NCBI RefSeq assembly: GCF_004331955.1
Contig: NZ_CP036532.1
Coordinates: 2,604,001 to 2,668,000 of the forward strand
DNA length: 64,000 bases
Origin: Roseitalea porphyridii
Lineage (GTDB): Bacteria; Pseudomonadota; Alphaproteobacteria; Rhizobiales; Rhizobiaceae
Direction of reading: 5' to 3'
Shown here: piece by piece, positions 54,127 to 63,926 of the stretch
Position numbering within the stretch: position 1 is the first letter of the stretch
Layout: the number at the start of each line of letters is the position of its first letter
Notes under the pieces: model-generated
Told to the model about the DNA's origin: nothing
What the model saw: the letters and a program-made list of their open reading frames with translations, nothing else
Database searches by the model: none
Made by a program: the position numbers and the translations under genes

Positions 54127-55344
54127 ATGTCCGACCCATCAACCCGACCGGCCCCGGCCTGGCAACCGCTCTATTTCCTGGCGGCGCTCGGCGCGGGCGG
54201 CCTTGCCGTCTCGTTTTTCATGTATCTGATGTGGATGACCCCGCATGCGGGCCAGCCCATCCCGTCCTTCACAACGCTCACGACCGCCTTCATCGAAGGC
54301 ACGCTTGCCATGAAGGCGCTGATCGTCGTCGCCGTGGCCGGCATCGCCGTCTTCACCGCGCTGCATGTGCGGCTCGTGATCTGGAACGTCGTTCGCCTGC
54401 GCGCCTGGCACCCGACAGAGGCGGCGATCACCATGAAGCGCACCAACAGCGGCTCGGCGATCATGGCCGTGCCGCTGACCTACGCGATGGTCATCAATGT
54501 CGGCTTCATCGTCGGCGCGGTGTTCGTGCCGGGCCTGTGGGAGCGCGCCGAATGGCTGTTCCCGTTCGCGCTGGCCGGCTTCGCCGCGATCGGCGTCTAC
54601 GCGCTGCGCCTGTTTGCGGGCTTCATGACGCAGATGATCGTCGAGGGCGGCTTCGACTGCGCCAAGAACAACTCGCTTTCGCAGATGCTGTCGGTGTTCG
54701 CCTTCGCCATGGTCGGCGTCGGCTTTTCCGCCGCAACGGCGATGAGCCACAATCCCCTCGTCTCGGTGATCGGCTTTTCGGGCGCCGCCTTCTTCATCTC
54801 GGCCGCCGTCCTGTTCGGCCTGATGTTCCTGTTCATGGGCTTCCGCTCGATGCTGGAGAACAAGGCCAACCCCGAAACCGTGCCGACGCTGTGGATCATC
54901 ATCCCGTTCATCACCGTCATCGGCATCGCCCTTTACCGGATGAACATGGCGCTCGACCACAATTTCGGCGTCGAATGGCTGGCCGGCGAGAAGTTCGCCT
55001 TCCTGATCACCCTGTTTGCGGTGCAGCTTCTGTTCGGCGTGCTGGGCTATTCCGTGATGAAGCGGACGGGCTATTTCGAGACCTATGTCTCCGGACCCGG
55101 AAAATCGCCCGGCTCGTTCGCGCTGATCTGCCCCGGCGTCGCCCTGTTCGTCTTCGCCAACTTCGTCATCAATCCCGGCCTGGTCGGCCTGGGCGTGATG
55201 GAGCAGTTCTCGCTCGCCTGGTACATCGCCTATGTGCCGCTGGTCGCGGTCCAGCTCCTGACGATCCGCACCTTCTTCCGGCTGACGGGCAAGCTGATCA
55301 CGTCGGACCGCCCGGCCCCCGCCGCGATGGTTCCGGCAGAATAG
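54127..55344 (+). CDS. Polytopic membrane protein under probable FNR/FixK control
   Basis: A 405-residue protein with about ten hydrophobic helices and no signal peptide. TGGAG precedes the ATG. Notable features are conserved-looking asparagine, histidine and glycine residues inside helices (MKRTNSGSAIMAVPLTYAM, FDCAKNNSLSQ, MNMALDHNFG) and a C-terminal RTFFRLTGK. I do not recognise it with confidence; it resembles transporter-like families of the TsoY or SLAC1/TehA kind only loosely. The FNR box suggests use at low oxygen. Confidence 0.8.
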   Translation: MSDPSTRPAPAWQPLYFLAALGAGGLAVSFFMYLMWMTPHAGQPIPSFTTLTTAFIEGTLAMKALIVVAVAGIAVFTALHVRLVIWNVVRLRAWHPTEAAITMKRTNSGSAIMAVPLTYAMVINVGFIVGAVFVPGLWERAEWLFPFALAGFAAIGVYALRLFAGFMTQMIVEGGFDCAKNNSLSQMLSVFAFAMVGVGFSAATAMSHNPLVSVIGFSGAAFFISAAVLFGLMFLFMGFRSMLENKANPETVPTLWIIIPFITVIGIALYRMNMALDHNFGVEWLAGEKFAFLITLFAVQLLFGVLGYSVMKRTGYFETYVSGPGKSPGSFALICPGVALFVFANFVINPGLVGLGVMEQFSLAWYIAYVPLVAVQLLTIRTFFRLTGKLITSDRPAPAAMVPAE

Positions 55345-55422
55345 GGCCCCCGGACATCGTCATTGATCGAGCGGGCGCTCCGGCGCCCGCCTTCTATTCG
55401 GCCGTTCTCCAGGCGCCAAATG

Positions 55423-55456
55423 TTGACCGGTGCAGATGACAGCATATATGCTGTCA
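55423..55456 (+). promoter_or_regulatory. Promoter and 20-bp palindromic operator of the PIN toxin pair
   Basis: TTGACC (55423-55428) and TATATG (55445-55450), 16 bp apart, form a good sigma-70-type promoter. The perfect palindrome TGACAGCATATATGCTGTCA (55437-55456) covers the -10 element and ends 2 bp before the toxin ATG. Autorepression by the RHH antitoxin is the obvious reading. The predicted start point falls at or next to the ATG, so the mRNA would be leaderless. Confidence 0.75.
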
Positions 55457-55458
55457 GA

Positions 55459-55899
55459 ATGCGTGTGGTGGTCGACACCAACATATCCGTCTCCGCCATC
55501 ATGAATGCGGCAGGATCGCCACGGCAATTGCTGCGATTGTGCCTTGAAGGCCAGATGGTTCCGCTGACGGGCAATGCTCTTTACAACGAATACGAGGCGG
55601 TGCTCGCGCGACCTGCGCTGTTCGAAAACCGCCCCGTTTCGATGAAGGAGATCGAAACGCTGTTCGATGCATTTATGTCCGTCTGCGTCTGGACGCCGGT
55701 TTACTTCCTGCTCAGACCGAACCTGCCCGACGAAGCTGATAACCACCTGCTGGAATTGGCAGTGGCGGGAAATGCGCGGGCAATCGCGACAGCCAACAAG
55801 CGCGATCTTTCGGGTGGACAACTGCACTTCCCCGACATCGCCGTGGGCACTGCAAGCGAGATACTGGAGCTGAAGGAGATGGACGAATGGCGACGCTGA
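55459..55899 (+). CDS. PIN-domain toxin (COG1569 type)
   Basis: A 146-residue PIN nuclease. Acidic metal-binding residues are in VVVDTNIS, NEYEAVLAR and PDEADNHLLELA, and the C-terminal part reads IATANKRDLSGG. Such toxins cleave RNA when freed from their antitoxin. No ribosome-binding site precedes ATG 55459, in keeping with a leaderless start. The toxin gene comes first and overlaps the antitoxin gene by 13 bp, the reverse of the usual order. Confidence 0.88.
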   Translation: MRVVVDTNISVSAIMNAAGSPRQLLRLCLEGQMVPLTGNALYNEYEAVLARPALFENRPVSMKEIETLFDAFMSVCVWTPVYFLLRPNLPDEADNHLLELAVAGNARAIATANKRDLSGGQLHFPDIAVGTASEILELKEMDEWRR

Positions 55900-56108
55900 C
55901 AATCCGCCTTCCTGCAAGCCAGCATGAGCGCCTGAAGAACCTCGCTGCCCGCCGCGGCGTGAGCCTGAACAAGATGTTCGAGGAATTCGCCGCGCGGGCG
56001 ATCGCCGAGAGCGATGCCGAAACGCGTTTCCTTCTGCGGGCCGACCGGGCGGATGTGGGCGAAGGCCTCAAGGTTCTTGACCGGCTGGACGGGCATTACG
56101 GCTCATAG
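55887..56108 (+). CDS. RHH antitoxin partner of the PIN toxin
   Basis: A 73-residue protein with an N-terminal ribbon-helix-helix (ATLTIRLPASQHERLKNLAA, then RGVSLNKMFEEF), the DNA-binding fold of many antitoxins. The C-terminal tail (VGEGLKVLDRLDGHYGS) would bind the toxin. It overlaps the toxin 3' end by 13 bp, and its own end overlaps the convergent antiporter gene by 13 bp. It probably binds the 20-bp palindrome before the toxin. Confidence 0.88.
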   Translation: MATLTIRLPASQHERLKNLAARRGVSLNKMFEEFAARAIAESDAETRFLLRADRADVGEGLKVLDRLDGHYGS

Positions 56109-58021
56109 GAACCCTGCCCGGGTGACGGATCGCGATCCGCCGAACCCTCATCCCCCGCGCCGCGCACCGGTTCGGGCATGATCGCGGCGACCGCCGCCTT
56201 GCGGTCGGGCGCGCCGGCCACCGCCTCGCGCTGCCGTTCGAGCCGTTTGCGATCACGATCGCGCACCGTGGCGATCACCGCTCTGCGCTCCGCTTCGTCG
56301 ACACCGAGCAGCGCCAGCGCCCGGCCGCCCATCTCGACGCCCGCCGCCGCAGTCTCGCGCACCGCATCGTCAGCTCCCGCCTGGGCGAGCTGGATGGCGT
56401 GGATACGGTCATAGGCGCGCGCGACGAGCCTTGCCTGCGGAAACTCGCGCCGCACCATGGCGACGATCGCGTCGGTCGTCTGCGGCCGGTCGGTGCACAC
56501 CGCAATCAGCCTGGCATCCGCCGCACCGGCCGCCTGCAGCACGTCGCGGTTGGTGCCGTCGCCGAAATAGACGCGCCGGCCGAAGCGCCCCGCCTCGCGC
56601 ACGCGGCTCGCATCGGCGTCCAGCAGCGTCACCGGTACGCCTTGCACCAGCAGCGGCTGCGCCACCATCTGGCCGAACCGGCCAAAGCCGATGATCAGCG
56701 CCGTGCCGCCGGCATCGGCGAAGTCCTCGTCCATCGTTTCGGGCGCCGGCTGCGGCAGAAACAGCCGCAAGAGGCGCTCGTTCTGCGAGGAAAGCGCCAT
56801 CGAGATGGTGACGATCGCGATCAGCACCGCCGCCGTCTGCGCGTCGAGGATGCCCGCGGCGGCGGCCGCGGCGAACAGCACGAACCCGAACTCGCCATGC
56901 TGGGCCAGCGCGAAACCGAGCCGCAGCGCCTTGTCGTGCGCGGTGCCGAACGCCCGGTTGACCAGATAGACGACGGTCCCCTTGACGGTGACCAGAACCG
57001 GCACGGCGATGACGATCAGCAGCCAGTTCTCGGCGACCAGCCCCAGATCGAGCGACAGCCCCACGGCCAGGAAGAACAGGCCCAGGAACAGGCCGCGAAA
57101 CGGCTCGATGTCGGCCTGCACCTGATGCCGGTAGGAGGATTCGGCCAGCATCACGCCGGCGATGAACGCGCCCATCGCATAGGACAGGCCGACGAGCGCC
57201 ATCACCAGCGAGGCGAAGATGACGACGCCGAGCGCCGCCGCCGTCATCACCTCGGGCGCGCGCGAGCGGGCAAGGACCGCGAACATCGGATCGAGCCCGT
57301 AGCGCGCCACGGCGATCAGGAAGGCGATGGCGGCGATGCCCGTCGCGACGGCGGTCGCGTTGGCCGCAAGTGAGGTCTCGGCCCCGCCGCCGGGCGCCAG
57401 CAGCGCCACCATCAGCAGCAGCGGCACGATCGACAGGTCCTCGAACAGCAACATGACGATGGTCATCTGGCCGAACGGCGAGGTCCGTTCGCCCGCTTCG
57501 TCCAGCGCCCTGGCGACGAGCGCCGTCGAGGACATGGCAAGCCCGGTGCCGACGACCAGCGCCGCCTGCCATTGGAGCCCGAAGGCGAGCGCGGTCGCGG
57601 TCAGCGCCGAACTGGTCGCCAGAAGCTGCACGAGCCCGCGCCCGAAGATCGTCCCGCGCATCTCCCACAGCCGCGCTGGCCGGAATTCCAGTCCGATCAC
57701 GAACAGGAACAGCACGATCCCGAACTGGGCAAAATTCAGCAGCGCCTCGGGACTTTCGGTGACCGGCGTCACAAGCAGCAGTCCGGCGGCAAGCCCCGCC
57801 ACCAGATAGCCGATCACCGCGCCAAGGCCGAGCCAGCGCGACAGCGGCACGAAGATGCAGGCGAGCACGATCAGCGCCAGCGCCTCGGTGAACCGCCATT
57901 CGGGCGCGGTCAGGCCCATCGGCGGGTTCGCCTGCGCGGCCACCGGCCCGATCGTTGAGGCAAGCGCGCCCGTCGCGGCGGCGCCGATGCGCGCGATGTG
58001 CCGCCCGCCTGTCAGTTCCAT
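56096..58021 (-). CDS. CPA2-family cation:proton antiporter with TrkA-N domain
   Basis: A 641-residue KefB/KefC-like protein. About twelve membrane helices carry the Na+/H+ exchanger core (VIGYLVAGLAAG, LAMSSTALVARAL, LGFALAQHGEFGF). They are followed by a cytosolic RCK/TrkA-N domain (from about residue 445) with the Rossmann motif IIGFGRFGQMVAQ. A helical tail ends the protein. The start at 58021 (GGGA upstream) is preferred; ATG 58063 is in frame 14 codons earlier. It exchanges K+ or Na+ for protons under nucleotide control. No KefF/KefG partner gene is adjacent. Confidence 0.87.
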   Translation of the reverse strand: MELTGGRHIARIGAAATGALASTIGPVAAQANPPMGLTAPEWRFTEALALIVLACIFVPLSRWLGLGAVIGYLVAGLAAGLLLVTPVTESPEALLNFAQFGIVLFLFVIGLEFRPARLWEMRGTIFGRGLVQLLATSSALTATALAFGLQWQAALVVGTGLAMSSTALVARALDEAGERTSPFGQMTIVMLLFEDLSIVPLLLMVALLAPGGGAETSLAANATAVATGIAAIAFLIAVARYGLDPMFAVLARSRAPEVMTAAALGVVIFASLVMALVGLSYAMGAFIAGVMLAESSYRHQVQADIEPFRGLFLGLFFLAVGLSLDLGLVAENWLLIVIAVPVLVTVKGTVVYLVNRAFGTAHDKALRLGFALAQHGEFGFVLFAAAAAAGILDAQTAAVLIAIVTISMALSSQNERLLRLFLPQPAPETMDEDFADAGGTALIIGFGRFGQMVAQPLLVQGVPVTLLDADASRVREAGRFGRRVYFGDGTNRDVLQAAGAADARLIAVCTDRPQTTDAIVAMVRREFPQARLVARAYDRIHAIQLAQAGADDAVRETAAAGVEMGGRALALLGVDEAERRAVIATVRDRDRKRLERQREAVAGAPDRKAAVAAIMPEPVRGAGDEGSADRDPSPGQGSYEP

Positions 58022-58200
58022 CCAGTCGTCCCCGCTTGTCGCGCCTGCCGCCGCGCGGCGCATTCGGCCATCGCCGCCACGATCAATGATAGCTTCGGGG
58101 CGCGCGGTTGCCAGTGCAAAGCGCGCCGGCGGTGATCTTCGGAGGCCTCGGCAAGCGATGCCTTGATCGCGAGCGCCGGCCGGGCGATGGAACGGACATC

Positions 58201-59892
58201 ATGACGTCCGACGCAAACACCGCCCGACACGCCGCCCACTGGCCGCCGCTCGCCAGCCGCCGGCTGACCCTGTCGGTTTTTTCGCTGTCGATCGGCATCG
58301 TCTTCTTCGCCTTCTCGCTCACGCCGTCGCTGATCCCGCGTGACTATGTGCTTCAGGGCGTGCTCGGCGGCATCGTGATGGCGCTCGGCTATGGCCTCGG
58401 CCAGTTCGGGCTGCTGCTGTGGCGCTATGTCGAACTGCCGGTGCTGGGCGGCACGCCGAACCGCGCGCTCAATGCAATCGTGCTGGTCGCCGCCGCCGCG
58501 CTCGCCGTCTACTTCCTCGGCAACACCGCCGAATGGCAGAACTCGATCCGCGTGCGCGTCGGCATGGAGCCGGTCGATGCGACGCACCCGGTCAACGTCG
58601 CCGCGATCGCCGCCGCCGTGTTCGTGCCGCTATGGATCATCGGCTGGGCGTTCCAGCTTCTGCTCGACACGCTGCGCCGCCAGTTGCGCCGTCTGATACC
58701 GGTGCGGCTGGCCAACCTGCTCGGTCTGGTGCTGGCCGCCTATGCGGCCTGGGCGCTGATCGACGGCTTTCTGGTGCAGCGCTTCCTCGCCTTTGCCGAT
58801 GACGTCTATGGCGAGGCCGAGGCGCTGTTCGAACCCGAGATCGCCCGGCCCGACGATCCGCTGAAGGCCGGCAGCCCCGTCTCGCTCGTCGACTGGCGCG
58901 CCATGGGCCGCTGGGGCCGGCGCTTCGTCGCCACCGGCCCGGACGCAGAAGCGATCGCCGCCTTCACCGGCCAGCCGGCCGAACAGCCGATCCGCATCTA
59001 TGTCGGCCGCAACGCCGCCGAGTCGCCGGCCGAGCGCACCGAGATCGCCTTCGCCGAAATGCTGCGCACCGGCGCCTTCGAGCGCGAGGTGCTGCTGATC
59101 GCCATGCCGGTCGGTTCGGGCTGGCTCGACGCGGGCGCTCACGATCCGCTCGAATTCATGCATGGCGGCGACGTGGCCACGGTCGCCGTGCAATATTCGC
59201 ACCTTGTCAGCTGGATCTCGCTCGTCTTCGAGAGCGACGCCGGCCTCGAGCAGGCCCAGTCCCTGTTCGATCGCGTCTACGACCACTGGAAGAAGCTGCC
59301 GCCGGGCGACCGGCCCGAACTCTACCTGCACGGCATCAGCCAGGGCGCGCTCGTCTCGATGGCCTCGATCGACCTGTTCGAGATGGTCGCCGAACCGATC
59401 GACGGGGCGGTCTGGGCCGGCCCGCCCTTCGGCAGCGATCTGTGGTCACGCGCCACCGGCGCCCGCGATCCCGACAGCCCCTACTGGCTGCCGGTGGTCA
59501 ACGAGGGCGAATTCGTGCGCTTCGTCAACCAGAACCCGGCCAACCTGACCCGCGGCAGCGCCGACTGGGGCCGGGTGCGCGCGGTCTTCCTGCAATATGG
59601 CAGCGACCCGATCGTCTTCTTCGATCCGCTGGCGGCGCTGCGCCGGCCGCCCTTCATGCAGGCGCCGACCGCGCCGGACGTGTCGCCGCAACTGCAATGG
59701 TACCCGTTCGTGACGCTGTTCCAGCTCGCCCTCGACATGGCCCTGTCGCAGAACATCGCGCCCGGCTACGGCCACCGCTACATCGCCCAGGACTACATCC
59801 CCGCCTGGGTGGCCGTCACCCGGCCCGAGGGCTGGACGGCCACCGACACGACGCGGCTGATGCAGCGGTTCGAGGGGTTCGATCCGGGATAG
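58201..59892 (+). CDS. Membrane-anchored alpha/beta-hydrolase (Abhydrolase_9 type)
   Basis: A 563-residue protein. The N-terminal third has four to five membrane helices (residues 20-200), followed by a cytosolic or periplasmic alpha/beta-hydrolase domain. The nucleophile elbow is GISQGA (serine at about residue 382), with later motifs WAGPPFGSDLW and YGSDPIVFFDPL. This matches the paired N- and C-terminal domains of the DUF2235-unrelated Abhydrolase_9 family, whose substrates are unknown. GGAACGG lies before the ATG at 58201. It converges with ilvC. Confidence 0.82.
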   Translation: MTSDANTARHAAHWPPLASRRLTLSVFSLSIGIVFFAFSLTPSLIPRDYVLQGVLGGIVMALGYGLGQFGLLLWRYVELPVLGGTPNRALNAIVLVAAAALAVYFLGNTAEWQNSIRVRVGMEPVDATHPVNVAAIAAAVFVPLWIIGWAFQLLLDTLRRQLRRLIPVRLANLLGLVLAAYAAWALIDGFLVQRFLAFADDVYGEAEALFEPEIARPDDPLKAGSPVSLVDWRAMGRWGRRFVATGPDAEAIAAFTGQPAEQPIRIYVGRNAAESPAERTEIAFAEMLRTGAFEREVLLIAMPVGSGWLDAGAHDPLEFMHGGDVATVAVQYSHLVSWISLVFESDAGLEQAQSLFDRVYDHWKKLPPGDRPELYLHGISQGALVSMASIDLFEMVAEPIDGAVWAGPPFGSDLWSRATGARDPDSPYWLPVVNEGEFVRFVNQNPANLTRGSADWGRVRAVFLQYGSDPIVFFDPLAALRRPPFMQAPTAPDVSPQLQWYPFVTLFQLALDMALSQNIAPGYGHRYIAQDYIPAWVAVTRPEGWTATDTTRLMQRFEGFDPG

Positions 59893-59978
59893 TGGATGGT
59901 GAATAGTGAGTGGTGAATGGTTCGCCCGAGCATGGCGGGCCAGCCCCATTCACGATTCACCAATTCACCATTCACCCG
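59893..59978. repeat. Inverted GTGAAT-rich repeat between convergent genes
   Basis: The left part has GGTGAATAGTGAGTGGTGAA and the right part its near-complement, with GCCCG/CGGGC pairing in between. The two sides can form one long stem-loop that fills the gap between the hydrolase gene and ilvC, and could serve as a bidirectional terminator. The repeated GTGAAT unit is of a kind often seen as scattered intergenic repeats in these bacteria. Confidence 0.75.
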
Positions 59979-59982
59979 CCCG

Positions 59983-61047
<1,065 letters not shown>

Positions 61048-61722
61048 TCACTCCGCCCCGTAGAGGCGGAAGAACTGGTCGATGGCGCCGGCGACGTGCG
61101 TCGCCATGGCGCGCTCGGAATTGGTCGCCGGCACGTGTTCGCCGAGCATCAGCCGCACATGCATGTCGCGCACGATCAGCCCATAGAGCGTCTCGAACGC
61201 CTCCTGCGTGTCGGCAAAGCGCAGATGACCGGCGCGGCGGCCCGCCTCGATCAGCGCCTTGGCGCGGGTGGAGACCGTCCTGCGCCCCCGCGCGACAAGA
61301 AGATCGCCCAGCCGCGAGCCGTCGCGGCTCGCCTGGCCGATCGCCAGCCGGTTGAGCGCCAGCGAGGCCGGTCCCGACAGGACCGCCAGAAGATCGATGC
61401 CGAACCCCTCGAGGTCCGCGCGGAAGCTCTCGGCGGGACGCGTCGCCGACGGCCCGCCCACCGCGACGCGGACCTTGGACGCCTGATAGGCGATCATCGC
61501 GGCGAGCACGCCGTCGCGATCGCCGAACCATTTGTAAAGGCTCTCCTTGGAGCAATTGGCCGCGCGCGCCAGCCCGGCCGTGGTGATCGCGCGTTCGCCG
61601 CCCTTGACCAGCAGTCCCAGCGCCGCCTCGAGCACCTCTTCCTGGCGCGCCGTGAAGCGCTCCTGATAGCCCGCATCGTCGGCGCCGCCGCCGGTCTGGT
61701 CGATCTCGCAATGCTGGTCCAT
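61048..61722 (-). CDS. TetR family transcriptional regulator
   Basis: A 224-residue repressor. The N-terminal helix-turn-helix spans about residues 45-75 (ITTAGLARAANCSKESLYKWFGDRDGVL); the C-terminal ligand domain is of the TetR_C type. AGGAGG is well placed before ATG 61722. A perfect 16-bp palindrome lies 24-39 bp upstream, likely the autoregulatory operator. The regulon is unknown; ilvC follows and could be cotranscribed. Confidence 0.92.
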   Translation of the reverse strand: MDQHCEIDQTGGGADDAGYQERFTARQEEVLEAALGLLVKGGERAITTAGLARAANCSKESLYKWFGDRDGVLAAMIAYQASKVRVAVGGPSATRPAESFRADLEGFGIDLLAVLSGPASLALNRLAIGQASRDGSRLGDLLVARGRRTVSTRAKALIEAGRRAGHLRFADTQEAFETLYGLIVRDMHVRLMLGEHVPATNSERAMATHVAGAIDQFFRLYGAE

Positions 61723-61740
61723 GGCAGCCTCCTTTCTTCG

Positions 61741-61761
61741 CGTACCGTACCGTTCGGTACG
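61741..61761. promoter_or_regulatory. Palindromic operator before the TetR gene
   Basis: CGTACCG-TT-CGGTACG (61746-61761) is a perfect inverted repeat, with an extra CGTACC half-site at 61741-61746. The size and position suit a TetR-family dimer site. It also lies 71 bp before the divergent GNAT gene, which may be controlled too. Confidence 0.78.
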
Positions 61762-61831
61762 ATGTCAAGATGGATCCCTGATCGACGCGATACCGCTTGT
61801 CCACCGGCCGCGACCTTCCTAGGAAAAGGCG

Positions 61832-62335
61832 ATGACCGCACCGACCCCGATTCCCGTCCGGCCGACCGAGGCGCGTGATATCCCCGCCCTGACCGCGCTG
61901 CTCAACCGGATCATCGCGATCGGCGGCACGACGGCCTACGAGGAGCCGTTCTCAGAGACCAAACTGGCCGCACATCTGCTCGACGATAGCCGCCTGATCT
62001 GCTGCCACACCGCGCTCGATCCTTCGGACGGTGATCCGGCCGGCTATCAGGTGCTCAAGAGCCATCCCGATCTGCCGCCGGACTGGGGCGACATCGCCAC
62101 CTTCGCACGGGTTGAGCCCAAGCTGCCCGGTGTCGGCACCGCGCTGTTTGCCGCCACAAGCGCTTCTGCGCGCAGCAATCGCCTCGTCGCGATCAACGCG
62201 ACCATCCGCGCCGACAATGCCGGCGGGCTCGCCTATTACGGCAAGATGGGCTTTCAGGACTACGCCGTCGAAAAGGATGTCCCGCTCGGCGACGGCACGC
62301 CCGTCGACCGGATTTCACGACGCTTCATGCTGTAG
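61832..62335 (+). CDS. GNAT family N-acetyltransferase
   Basis: A 167-residue acetyltransferase starting after AGGAAAAGG. The acetyl-CoA loop is degenerate (PGVGTALFAATS), and NAGGLAYYGKMGFQDY is the conserved C-terminal motif. It is divergent from the TetR gene and shares its operator region, so it may be a target of that regulator. The substrate is unknown; small-molecule amine acetylation is the family default. Confidence 0.82.
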   Translation: MTAPTPIPVRPTEARDIPALTALLNRIIAIGGTTAYEEPFSETKLAAHLLDDSRLICCHTALDPSDGDPAGYQVLKSHPDLPPDWGDIATFARVEPKLPGVGTALFAATSASARSNRLVAINATIRADNAGGLAYYGKMGFQDYAVEKDVPLGDGTPVDRISRRFML

Positions 62336-62406
62336 TCGGCAGGAGGCTTCCGCCCCCACCCTGTCGCGCCCGGCATGAGTGTCTGCGGATGGACATCGTT
62401 GCGGCG

Positions 62407-62431
62407 CACGAATGCTGTGCATATATTCGTG
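62407..62431. promoter_or_regulatory. Inverted repeat before the VapBC pair
   Basis: CACGAAT-N11-ATTCGTG is a perfect 7-bp inverted repeat 20 bp upstream of the antitoxin ATG. The spacing is usual for an antitoxin operator. Its AT-rich centre (CATATAT) may hold the -10 element. Confidence 0.6.
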
Positions 62432-62451
62432 ACCATCGGAGGAATGGCATC

Positions 62452-62724
62452 ATGGAAAGCACCAGGGAACGCGCGGCGTTCACCTTGTCGGCGGCGATCA
62501 AGTCGGAACTCGAAAAGGCTGTGCCCAAGAGCAAGCGTTCGCGCTTTGTCGAGCAAGCCATTGCCGACGCGCTGATGGAGCGCGCAAGGCAGAGGGCGCG
62601 GGACGCCATCCGATCCGCACCGGCCTATCCGGTGCGCGGCGGGGACAGCATCGCCACGCTTCATCGCATCCGGGCCGAGCGCGATCGTGATCTCGTCCAT
62701 CGCTCCGACCTCGGACCGACATGA
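62452..62724 (+). CDS. VapB-type antitoxin
   Basis: A 90-residue protein. GGAGG lies 8 bases before ATG 62452. The sequence FTLSAAIKSELEKAVPKSKRSRFVEQAIADAL looks like a ribbon-helix-helix with a strongly charged helix. The C-terminal part (IATLHRIRAERDRDLVHR) would wrap the toxin. It overlaps the PIN toxin gene by 4 bp (ATGA), giving coupled translation in the usual antitoxin-first order. Confidence 0.8.
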   Translation: MESTRERAAFTLSAAIKSELEKAVPKSKRSRFVEQAIADALMERARQRARDAIRSAPAYPVRGGDSIATLHRIRAERDRDLVHRSDLGPT

Positions 62725-63146
62725 TCGTCATCGACGCCTCGGTCTTCAACAAGCTGTTCCTGCAGGAACCCGACCGGGAACTCGCCGTGGCCCTGTTCGA
62801 TACCGCGTTGCGCGATCAGACGCCGCTTCTCGCGCCGGACCTGATCGTGCACGAGGCTCTGGCCGTCGCCTTGCATTACGAGGTTCCCTCGCATGTCGTC
62901 TTCGATTTGCTCGAGCCCTTCACCGACGCCGGCATGCGCCTGCTGCGGCCGACGCGTGCGGTCGCCGGACGCGCTTTCGCCATGGCGCAAGGCGAAGGGC
63001 GACCGTCGTTGCAGGATTGCATCTATCACGCCGTCGCGCTTGTGGAGGGCGGCACGTTCGTAACCGCCGACGAGCGGCATGTCCGCAAGACCGCGCATCA
63101 CGGTTCCGTCGCGCTGCTGCGCGAGTGGAATGGGACCGCTGGCTGA
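62721..63146 (+). CDS. VapC-type PIN toxin
   Basis: A 141-residue PIN nuclease. The metal-site acids are D5 in MIVIDASV, a glutamate in IVHEALAVAL, D in SLQDCIYHAVAL and D in FVTADERH. It would cleave tRNA or rRNA when released. It is unlike the other PIN toxin at 55459: different subfamily, different gene order, and a short N-terminus. Confidence 0.9.
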   Translation: MIVIDASVFNKLFLQEPDRELAVALFDTALRDQTPLLAPDLIVHEALAVALHYEVPSHVVFDLLEPFTDAGMRLLRPTRAVAGRAFAMAQGEGRPSLQDCIYHAVALVEGGTFVTADERHVRKTAHHGSVALLREWNGTAG

Positions 63147-63155
63147 GGCGACGAA

Positions 63156-63926
63156 TCAGGCCGAGTCGGCGGCGACCTGGCACCGGTCCAATGCCAACAG
63201 AAACCGCTTCACCGCGCCCTCCATGCCGAATTCGAGCGCATCGGCCGTCAGCCCGTGGCCGATCGACACTTCGGCAAGATCCGGCACCGCCGCGACGAGC
63301 CCCGGCAAATTGGCGACCGTCAGGTCGTGGCCGGCGTTGACCCCGAGCCCGGCGGCGCGCGCCGCATCGGCGGTCCGCCGCAGCAGATCGACCTGCGCGG
63401 CAGCCTCGGCGGCGCTGTCGTGGCAGGCGCCGTAGGGGCCGGTGTAGAGTTCGACCCGGTCGGTGCCGGTCGCAAGCGCCGCCGCGATCCCCTCTTCGCC
63501 CGCATCGGGATCGCAGAACAGCGACACGCGCATGCCCCGCCCCTTCAGCCGCTGCACGCAATCGCGCAGGAAGTTGCCCTGCCCGGCGAAATCCCAGCCA
63601 TGGTCGGAGGTGGCCTGGTTCGGATCGTCGGGCACGAGCGTGACCTGCTCGGGCGCGTTGGCCTCGACCAGATCGAGAAACGCCTCCGACGGGTAGCCCT
63701 CGATGTTGAACTCGGCGTCGGGGAACCAATCGTCGATCAGCGCCCTTATCTGGGGCAGGTCGGAGAAGCGCACATGCCGCTCGTCGGGCCTTGGGTGCAC
63801 CGTCAGCCCGTGCGCCCCGGCCTGGAGTGCGATGCGGCCCAGATGCGTCACCGACGGCCACGGCAGGTCGCGCCGGTTCCGCAGAAGCGCCACGGCGTTC
63901 AGGTTGACGGACAGATGGGTGGGCAA
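63156..63926 (-). CDS. pdxJ: Pyridoxine 5'-phosphate synthase
   Basis: A 256-residue TIM-barrel enzyme that joins 1-deoxyxylulose 5-phosphate and 3-amino-2-oxopropyl phosphate to make pyridoxine 5'-phosphate. Motifs include [13 protein letters not shown] (5-17), [23 protein letters not shown] and IGHGL near the C-terminus. It follows the family from end to end. It converges with vapC across 9 bp. No other vitamin B6 gene is present in the window. Confidence 0.96.
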   Translation of the reverse strand: MPTHLSVNLNAVALLRNRRDLPWPSVTHLGRIALQAGAHGLTVHPRPDERHVRFSDLPQIRALIDDWFPDAEFNIEGYPSEAFLDLVEANAPEQVTLVPDDPNQATSDHGWDFAGQGNFLRDCVQRLKGRGMRVSLFCDPDAGEEGIAAALATGTDRVELYTGPYGACHDSAAEAAAQVDLLRRTADAARAAGLGVNAGHDLTVANLPGLVAAVPDLAEVSIGHGLTADALEFGMEGAVKRFLLALDRCQVAADSA

